NCBI RefSeq assembly: GCF_963678425.1
Contig: NZ_OY782857.1
Span: forward strand, 1 to 30,000
Length of the DNA stretch: 30,000 nt
Direction: 5' to 3'
Source of the DNA: an uncultured Bacteroides sp.
GTDB taxonomy: Bacteria > Bacteroidota > Bacteroidia > Bacteroidales > Bacteroidaceae
The first letter of the stretch is position 1. Each line of letters begins with the position of its first letter. This document shows, piece after piece, positions 24,142 to 30,000 of this stretch. A model generated the notes under the pieces. The model ran no database searches, was not told the DNA's origin, and saw only the letters and a program-made list of their open reading frames with translations. Both the position numbers and the translations under genes were made by a program.

Positions 24142-25788
24142 CTATCGCTTCTTCTTTGCACCACTTAAACCTTCAAGAGCTTTTAAAGCAGTTGAATTAT
24201 CAGGTTCGATCTTCAGAATTTTATTCCAATATCCTTTGGATATTTCATTTTCGCTAGCGCTCTTGTTTTTCTCACCAGCTACTAAATGGTAAAAACCTAA
24301 ATAGCTATAACATTCTACCAGAACAGAATTATAACGAGGATCATTCTTTGATAAACAAATCTCAACTGTTTTTTCGTAGAAAGGCTTTGCTAAACCCTTA
24401 GTGGCTTCAGGGTCAAGATTTGAATTGGTTCTGGCTCTCCAGCAATTTCCTCTATAATTATCAGGTTCCATTTCTGCAACTTTTGCAAAAAGGCTGTCTG
24501 CTTTCAGTAATGAAGAAGTTTTTGCAGCAGGAGCTATTTTATCAGTATTAGCATATGAATAATATTTCTTACCTAATGTTGTCAACAAATCTGCACTAGG
24601 TTTAGAAACACCATTTAAAAACTTCTCATAAGATTTAATGGAATTTTCAGGATCGCCAGCTTGCTCATAAAGGTCAGAAATCTTAGATAAGAGTTCAGCC
24701 TTAGTAGTATCAGCCACAATAGCTTTTTCGAAAGAAGCAATCGCTTCTGCATATTTTTTCTGTTCAGCTAACAAACTACCGTTATATGTATAATCATAAT
24801 ATGAGAACTGAGCATCTTTAGATTTGTTAAAGAAATTATCTGCAGCTACAGCAGCTTCATCAAACTTCTTCAATTCTACATAATTATACATAGCCAAACG
24901 ATTGAAAGCAGGATCCTGAGCATTGAGTTTCAATCCCATCTGAGCAATTTCTAATGACTTACTATGATTCTTATTTAAGAAAAGAGTCATTGCATATTGC
25001 TTCAAATCATCGGTATCATAATTTCCTGATGCTATATATTCTCCATAATAAGTTGAAGCTTTATCAAAGTCATTTTTTGCATAATAAAGGTCAGCTAATT
25101 CTTTATTTGCTAAAGAAAAGTTAGGTTCCTGAGTTTTAAGACGCCCTAACATCTCAACAGCTAGCGCTGTATTTACATCTCGGTAGGTACGAGCATATTT
25201 TACATAAGCCTCACGACAGTTTGCATCAAAAAGAATTGCCTGCTCATACATACTACAAGCCTGACCTGCATCCTTTTTAGCTTCAAATATATCTCCTGCT
25301 AAAACAAAAACAGGAGCATATTTTCTGGTTATGCTCTGCGCTCTAACTAAATAATCATTGGCAGCCAAAAACTGGCCATTTTCTAAATAAGCACGCCCTG
25401 CCTCAATAATAAGGTCAACGTTTTTCTTATTTTTACCTTTTAATACATTATCAATTGCCTCTTTTGCCTGAGCTGCGTTAGACTTTATCTGTAACTTTGC
25501 TAAACCAATATTATTCAAAGCACTCTCAGCATCTAACGACAAACCCTTTTTATAATAAAACGAGGCTGAGTCATTTTTGCTCTCTCCAAAATAGACATTT
25601 CCTAAAAAATAACAAGTTTCAGCTGAATTTGAAGCATTTGACTTCAATTCTTGAAATAATAGGGCTTTAGCCTGTTTTTGGAAACCTGCTTTATAGAAAG
25701 AAATACCTTCACTATCCTTCGCTTGAAGCGGAGAAATAGCAAAACTTGTCAAAAAGAGGATTGAAGAAAATATTAAGTTACATTTCAT
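24142..25788 (-). CDS. TPR-repeat protein, last gene of the exb-tonB operon
   Basis: A periplasmic protein of about 548 residues built of tetratricopeptide repeats along nearly its whole length. Examples are the A..CYFLGNVYFG block near residue 60 and the segment KYAEAIASFEKAIVADTTKA around 350. TPR arrays bind other proteins, so it probably scaffolds partners of the ExbB/TonB system. The start at 25788 gives a standard signal peptide (MKCNLIFSS..., cleavage after LQA); an ATG seven codons upstream (25809) is possible but puts a polar stretch in front. The gene follows the PstS-like lipoprotein gene closely and ends at a strong terminator. It has no enzymatic motif. Confidence 0.88.
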   Translation of the reverse strand: MKCNLIFSSILFLTSFAISPLQAKDSEGISFYKAGFQKQAKALLFQELKSNASNSAETCYFLGNVYFGESKNDSASFYYKKGLSLDAESALNNIGLAKLQIKSNAAQAKEAIDNVLKGKNKKNVDLIIEAGRAYLENGQFLAANDYLVRAQSITRKYAPVFVLAGDIFEAKKDAGQACSMYEQAILFDANCREAYVKYARTYRDVNTALAVEMLGRLKTQEPNFSLANKELADLYYAKNDFDKASTYYGEYIASGNYDTDDLKQYAMTLFLNKNHSKSLEIAQMGLKLNAQDPAFNRLAMYNYVELKKFDEAAVAADNFFNKSKDAQFSYYDYTYNGSLLAEQKKYAEAIASFEKAIVADTTKAELLSKISDLYEQAGDPENSIKSYEKFLNGVSKPSADLLTTLGKKYYSYANTDKIAPAAKTSSLLKADSLFAKVAEMEPDNYRGNCWRARTNSNLDPEATKGLAKPFYEKTVEICLSKNDPRYNSVLVECYSYLGFYHLVAGEKNKSASENEISKGYWNKILKIEPDNSTALKALEGLSGAKKKR

Positions 25789-25818
25789 CACTTTGCAATT
25801 TTTAATCATTAATTAAAA

Positions 25819-26760
25819 TTAATCTTTTACATTTACAATACGTACCGGTTGTGTTGCAGGAACTAAGCCGGACTTAAGAATAATCCTTTGACCTCGATCA
25901 GAAGTTAAGAAATTAGCAAACCCAGAAGACAAACCTTGTCTTGGATCATTTATTAACACATATACAGTGCGGCAAAAAGGATAATCACCTAAAGCTATAT
26001 AGGCTTGATAAGGTTTAAAACTATTAGAATGATCAGCTACCTTATCTTCACTAACAGACATTACACGAACTTCATTTCTGAAAGTTAAATTCGTAGTATC
26101 ACTTTTAGCACCTAGCCAATTAACTCCTATAATTCCAATAGCATTAGGACTTTTTGAGACATAGTCAAAAACCTGCGAATTAGTTTTTTGAGCATTAATA
26201 CCTTTAGATGCAAAAGGTTTACCCAAACAAATAGAATCCTTTGCAAAACGAACAGTACTTGAATTTGGATTATCAAAAACTATTTGAATATTACCCAATT
26301 TAGATTTTGGGTAAATTTCTTTCCATTTAGTAATCTCACCAGTTAATATTTTTCTGACTTGATTAACAGTAATCAAAGAATCTGGATTTTGATTATTAAT
26401 AATTAAACCAATGCCATCATAAGCCATCACAACTTCACGTGGAAAAAACTTACGACTATTAAAAGATTGGATTTCTTTAGAAGATAGTTTGCGGGTGGAA
26501 ATAACCAACCGCACACTATCTTTTAATAAACTATTTATAGCATCAACCTCACTACAATAAGTAGGCTTTATATGAACCTCCGAATTAAGTCCTTCAAACA
26601 CCGCTATTTCTTCTTCAATAATCGGTTTAAAACCTTCATCAACAGCAACAGGAATTGTTCCTGACGTCAATGTATCAGTCCATCCATCATTAGGCTTCTT
26701 ATCTTTACAAGAAAAAAGAAGCAAAAAAAGCAATATTGGAATCAATTTGAAAAACTTCAT
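25819..26760 (-). CDS. PstS-like substrate-binding lipoprotein in the exb-tonB operon
   Basis: A 313-residue periplasmic-binding-protein domain of the PstS-like type (phosphate ABC transporter substrate-binding family), lipid-anchored through Cys18 (lipobox LFSC). Family features are the early strand TIPVAVDEGFKP, the DAINSLLKDSVRLVISTR block, YDGIGLIIN, and the QVRKILTGEITKWKEI segment typical of PstS homologues. AIGIIGVNW is also present. The phosphate-binding SGT-type loop is not clear: the equivalent region reads NPNSSTVRF, so the ligand may differ. No pstA, pstB or pstC genes are nearby; the gene sits 4 bp after tonB and before the TPR gene, so it probably works with TonB rather than with an ABC importer. 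Confidence 0.88.
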   Translation of the reverse strand: MKFFKLIPILLFLLLFSCKDKKPNDGWTDTLTSGTIPVAVDEGFKPIIEEEIAVFEGLNSEVHIKPTYCSEVDAINSLLKDSVRLVISTRKLSSKEIQSFNSRKFFPREVVMAYDGIGLIINNQNPDSLITVNQVRKILTGEITKWKEIYPKSKLGNIQIVFDNPNSSTVRFAKDSICLGKPFASKGINAQKTNSQVFDYVSKSPNAIGIIGVNWLGAKSDTTNLTFRNEVRVMSVSEDKVADHSNSFKPYQAYIALGDYPFCRTVYVLINDPRQGLSSGFANFLTSDRGQRIILKSGLVPATQPVRIVNVKD

Positions 26761-26764
26761 AGAA

Positions 26765-27586
26765 TTATTGTAATTTAAAGGTAATTGGCACTACATAATA
26801 AACTGGAACATTCACACCATTTTGTTTTCCAGGAATCCATCTAGGAAGAGAACGAATTACACGGAGAGCTTCTTTATCACAATAAGGATCCAAAGAACGC
26901 ATTACCTGTGCATCTTTAACCTCACCTGTTTTAGAAACAACGAAACGGATATAAACTTTCCCCTGAACACCATTTTCCTGAGAAATTGTTGGATATCTTA
27001 ATTTATCAAAGATATACTTCAACAATTCTTCATCACCTCCAGGGAACTGGGGCATCTGTTCTACTGCTGTATAAGGTTTTTCCTCTACTTCTTCAACTGG
27101 AGCTTGAGTCACAACTTGTTTGATTTCAGCAATATCCTTACCATGAAGCTCATCGTTACCTTTTACATCAGCAATAGAAATTGTTACCTTTGTTTCTTGT
27201 AATTCTTCCTGACTCTTCATTTCATCTTGTTCTCTTACTTCAGAGTCTTTCTTAATTACAGGAGCAACAAACTTAACAGAACTCTTTAAAGGAGGAGGAG
27301 GAGGAGCAATAGGTTCAACCTTATGCAGCTTTTTGTCTTTGACTTCAGCATTATCTAACTTTGATAAAGCAGTTACTTCAGTCATCGTTTCCTTCTCTTT
27401 TGGAGTTGCCAATTTAATAAGTTCAGGGACAGCAATAAAAAACGCAGTCAAAAGAACAATAATCAGCATAGACCAATTATGTCTTTTAGGAGCATCCATA
27501 CGCATTTTGTACGCACCGTACCCTTTATTTCTTCCTTCGAATATTAAGTCACACCATTCTTCAGAAGATAAATTAATTTTTGCCAT
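26765..27586 (-). CDS. tonB: TonB energy-transducing protein
   Basis: A 273-residue TonB-family protein that transmits the proton-motive force from ExbB/ExbD to outer-membrane receptors. A cytoplasmic N-terminus of about 37 residues (with WCDLIFEGRNKGYGAYKMR, common in Bacteroidota TonB) precedes one membrane helix (about 38-57). A charged/proline-rich periplasmic spacer follows, with five prolines at 95-99. The C-terminal TonB domain (about 185-273) contains FPGGDEELLKYI, GKVYIRFVVSKTGEV and the closing PVYYVVPITFKLQ. It lies 26 bp after the second exbD and 4 bp before the PstS-like gene. Confidence 0.94.
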   Translation of the reverse strand: MAKINLSSEEWCDLIFEGRNKGYGAYKMRMDAPKRHNWSMLIIVLLTAFFIAVPELIKLATPKEKETMTEVTALSKLDNAEVKDKKLHKVEPIAPPPPPLKSSVKFVAPVIKKDSEVREQDEMKSQEELQETKVTISIADVKGNDELHGKDIAEIKQVVTQAPVEEVEEKPYTAVEQMPQFPGGDEELLKYIFDKLRYPTISQENGVQGKVYIRFVVSKTGEVKDAQVMRSLDPYCDKEALRVIRSLPRWIPGKQNGVNVPVYYVVPITFKLQ

Positions 27587-27612
27587 TTTTCTTTCTTAAT
27601 TTAGTGTTTAAC

Positions 27613-28248
27613 TTAATTATTTGCACCACTTGATTTTCCACTAGCCAATAAAGCTTTTTCACCATCAGTGATAGGTACAATAACATACTTACTTATACAG
27701 CATATCTGCATTTCATCAAGAGCATCAATAAGATTCTTATATGTTGATTTATCAGTAGCTTTGATAATAACCGTTGGAGAACCTTTTTCCTCTTTAGCTT
27801 CAGCTATTTTCTGACTACATATTTCAGCAGAAATTTTTAAATCTTTTTTTTGCTGCTTCAAGTCATTAACCTTTGCTACAACACTTCTATTCTTTTTTAA
27901 GAGTAAATCTCTGATACCAGTAGCAGTATAAGAGGTTTCTTGCAACAAAGAATTATCACCAGCTTTAAACTCACCAAGATAATAATAAACTTTATCTTTT
28001 TCACCAAGGATTAAAGTTACAGCCTGAGAAGCCTTTACTTTAGTCTGTTGGGATTCATCAACTTTATCATTAGTTGGCATACTTATCTCCATCGTTTGAG
28101 GTTTGCTCAAAGATGTACAAAGCATAAAAAAAGTAATCAGCAACATATTCATATCCACCATCGGCGTAAAGTCGACGCGGGTTTTCATTTTTTTCTGCTT
28201 TCCTTTTTTTCCTTTTCCGCTACTTTTTTGTTCTACTTCAGCGCTCAT
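27613..28248 (-). CDS. exbD: ExbD/TolR-family biopolymer transport protein, second copy
   Basis: A 211-residue ExbD-type protein with a long lysine-rich cytoplasmic N-terminus (residues 1-24). One membrane helix follows (about 28-46) with the conserved proton-pathway Asp32 in FTPMVDMNMLLITFFML. The periplasmic domain is about 165 residues and ends in the ExbD-like NLIDALDEMQICCISKYVIVPI pattern. It differs clearly from the first ExbD of the operon and is longer than the E. coli protein (about 140 residues). It starts 7 bp after the first exbD stop. The two may form a mixed channel with ExbB or serve different states; the division of labour is unknown. Confidence 0.92.
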   Translation of the reverse strand: MSAEVEQKSSGKGKKGKQKKMKTRVDFTPMVDMNMLLITFFMLCTSLSKPQTMEISMPTNDKVDESQQTKVKASQAVTLILGEKDKVYYYLGEFKAGDNSLLQETSYTATGIRDLLLKKNRSVVAKVNDLKQQKKDLKISAEICSQKIAEAKEEKGSPTVIIKATDKSTYKNLIDALDEMQICCISKYVIVPITDGEKALLASGKSSGANN

Positions 28249-28255
28249 ATTTCAT

Positions 28256-28867
28256 CTATTTTTTTTCTGCTTCAACCGCCTTCAAAGAAGTAATCAGATT
28301 ATATCTGTTTTCTTTTATGTCTTGAAGTGAATTCATTACTTTCTTAATTACAGAATAAGGAGTATTCTGGTCAGCTTTAATAGCAATACGTAGATCTGGA
28401 TTCGTAGCACGAGCAGCTTTTACCCATACTTTGAATTGATTATCAACACTATCTGTAGGTATACCTTCTTTTTTAAGGGCTTCATCCTGGTCCCTTTCAG
28501 GTAAATCTAAGAAAGTACTCATTTTTTTCATAGACACACCAAATGTAGTGTTTTTTCTGAAATTTTTAATCTGCTTTGGCGAAAATTTAACGCCATATTG
28601 TTCTCCCACACTTAACAGTGTTTGCTCCATGTCATCAGGTTTGTCCAGGGCCATAAATACTCGGCCTTCTGGATCGACAAGGATTGAGAGGACATTCTTT
28701 TCTGGAATCTTAATTTCAGAGACAGAACCTGGTGTCGTTACTTTTACTGGTTCCTTTTTTACGAAGGTTGAAGTCAACATAAAAAAGGTCAAGAGCAATA
28801 CAGTAACGTCACTCATCGCGGTCATATCGATGAAAGTGTCCTTTTTTGCAACTTTTACTTTAGCCAT
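28256..28867 (-). CDS. exbD: ExbD/TolR-family biopolymer transport protein, first copy
   Basis: A 203-residue ExbD-type protein with a short N-terminus and one membrane helix (about 16-35, DMTAMSDVTVLLLTFFML) carrying the conserved Asp20. The periplasmic part includes an insertion (about residues 95-150, rich in Lys and Asp, DLPERDQDEALKKEG) before the usual closing block LRIAIKADQNTPYSVIKKVMNSL. It begins 36 bp downstream of the exbB stop. With ExbB it should form the proton-driven motor that energises TonB at the inner membrane. Confidence 0.92.
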   Translation of the reverse strand: MAKVKVAKKDTFIDMTAMSDVTVLLLTFFMLTSTFVKKEPVKVTTPGSVSEIKIPEKNVLSILVDPEGRVFMALDKPDDMEQTLLSVGEQYGVKFSPKQIKNFRKNTTFGVSMKKMSTFLDLPERDQDEALKKEGIPTDSVDNQFKVWVKAARATNPDLRIAIKADQNTPYSVIKKVMNSLQDIKENRYNLITSLKAVEAEKK

Positions 28868-28903
28868 AAGTCTTTTCTATTTTATAAATTTATTTACTGC
28901 TTA

Positions 28904-29719
28904 TTAATGAGAAGCTGCAAATGTCTGAACAATAGAGAAACCTACTTCGTCAAGGCTAAAAGTTAATTTATCGATTTTATTTGAAAAATAATTGTAAGAG
29001 ATAACAGCTAATGCACCTGTAGCAATACCACAAGCTGTATTGATCAACGCTTCAGAAATACCTTGCGATAATGCAGTAGAGTCTGCTCCGCCTCCAGCTG
29101 ACAAAGCAGCAAATGAACGGATCATACCAATAACTGTACCAAGAAGACCAAACAAAGTACCTAAAGTTGTAATAGTTGCAATAATAGGAAGATTTTCAGT
29201 CATCATTGGTAACTCAAGAGCAGTAGCTTCTTCAAGTTCTTTTTGTATCGCTAATAACTTTTGTTCTTTACTTAAATTAGCTTCTTTTTCCATTTCAGCA
29301 TATTTAAGTAGAGTAGCACCAACTACATTTGCAACTGAACCTTTTTGTTTATCACAAATTTCTTGAGCACCTTTAAGATCGCCTTTTTCCAAAGCAGCTT
29401 TAATATTAGCAACGAATTTAGTCAAAGAACCCTTACCATATGCACTCTTAATAGCGATAAAACGTTCAACGCTTAATGATAATACTGTAAACAACAAAGT
29501 CAAAATAATAGGCACAATAACACCACCTTTGTACATAGTACCCAGAAGTTTACCAGGAAGAGGGTTATTTGCTGGATCATTATTAACAAAGTTTGCAGGA
29601 TTACCTAATACAAAATGATAGAGACTAACCGCGATAATCAAACACGCAACGATAACAAGACCCGCGTTTTTAATACCTTTAATAGACGTTTTTTTAGATT
29701 TTTTTTGAGTAGTTTCCAT
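28904..29719 (-). CDS. exbB: ExbB/TolQ/MotA-family proton channel protein
   Basis: A 271-residue inner-membrane protein, first gene of the operon. Four hydrophobic segments lie at about residues 18-36, 64-84, 178-200 and 222-245; the last two form the proton channel of the family. Motifs include VERFIAIKSAYG after the second segment, TLGTLFGLLGTVIGMI (185-200) and the ALINTACGIATGALAVI helix (224-240), as in ExbB/TolQ. The first segment is extra compared with the three-helix E. coli ExbB and is common in Bacteroidota. Upstream (29720-30000) no clear consensus promoter is seen. It is co-transcribed with two exbD genes and tonB. Confidence 0.94.
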   Translation of the reverse strand: METTQKKSKKTSIKGIKNAGLVIVACLIIAVSLYHFVLGNPANFVNNDPANNPLPGKLLGTMYKGGVIVPIILTLLFTVLSLSVERFIAIKSAYGKGSLTKFVANIKAALEKGDLKGAQEICDKQKGSVANVVGATLLKYAEMEKEANLSKEQKLLAIQKELEEATALELPMMTENLPIIATITTLGTLFGLLGTVIGMIRSFAALSAGGGADSTALSQGISEALINTACGIATGALAVISYNYFSNKIDKLTFSLDEVGFSIVQTFAASH

Positions 29720-30000
29720 AATAGTTTTTTTTAAACAATTTATTTTTTAGAAATTAATAATTTTTTACTTATAAAATAAAGTCTGAATATATACTATAAA
29801 ATGTGTCAGAAAAACAAAGTATTATCTCTATAAATAAGCACATCATATTCACTACAAAAACATATTTAATTCTTTAATGAATTTCATAGCACATAAAACA
29901 TGTCTCTCAAATGGTATTTACTTTCCAGACATAAAACGTGCAACAAAAATAAGAACAAAATTGTTACTACAGTGCGTTTTTACAATTTTTAATCAGTTTT
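29720..30000. other. Upstream region of the exb operon
   Basis: 281 bp of AT-rich DNA with no coding region. It should hold the operon promoter, but no TTTG plus TAnnTTTG pair with correct spacing is visible on the minus strand. Confidence 0.4.

Noticed and set aside
28048..28330. Plus-strand Phe/Ser-rich frames opposite the two exbD genes
   Set aside because: Antisense shadows of the lysine-rich N-terminus and membrane helix of ExbD; no independent support.

Overview
The window is a chromosomal segment of a Bacteroidales bacterium, most likely a Bacteroides relative. Three things point there. Several genes carry the Bacteroidota sigma-ABfr promoter (TTTG, a 19-20 bp spacer, then TAnnTTTG), Shine-Dalgarno sequences are weak, and gene families such as TamL, the exbB-exbD-exbD-tonB-lipoprotein-TPR cluster and Bacteroidota-type IS66 are present. 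Intergenic DNA is very AT rich. The species cannot be named from sequence alone.

Layout. 1-2152 is one end of an IS66-family insertion sequence (tnpA, tnpB and most of tnpC, all on the minus strand). tnpC has an in-frame TGA at codon 15 and runs off the left edge. 2458-10279 (minus) holds a sugar-phosphate nucleotidyltransferase with a strong terminator, then the overlapping pair tamL-tamB of the outer-membrane translocation and assembly module. 10403-14275 (plus) holds a YbjQ-family protein and a promoter-led operon of secreted cyclophilin, M16 peptidase and MATE transporter. 14319-18567 holds a HAD phosphatase (minus), a tRNA-dihydrouridine synthase (plus), and a minus operon of TetR regulator, FabG and an RluA-type pseudouridine synthase.

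18741-19993 contains two identical initiator tRNA-fMet genes 1.1 kb apart, each with its own near-perfect promoter and terminator. 19996-23137 (minus) is an ABC ATPase / permease / GntR-YtrA regulator / small membrane-anchored protein operon. A consensus promoter lies 290 bp upstream of the ATPase. The implied long leader contains a 12-bp palindrome and two overlapping hydrophobic mini-ORFs. 23138-24087 is an A-rich stretch with no gene I can support. 24088-29719 (minus) is a six-gene energy-transduction operon: ExbB, two different ExbD proteins, TonB, a PstS-like lipoprotein and a TPR protein, closed by a 20-bp-stem terminator.

Functionally much of the window serves the cell envelope: outer-membrane assembly (TamL/TamB), energising of outer-membrane transport (ExbB/ExbD/TonB), periplasmic folding (cyclophilin) and efflux (MATE, ABC). 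It also holds RNA modification enzymes (Dus, RluA) and initiator tRNAs. Two start sites (TetR and HAD) are corrected here because a promoter -7 element overlaps or lies inside the longer reading frame.
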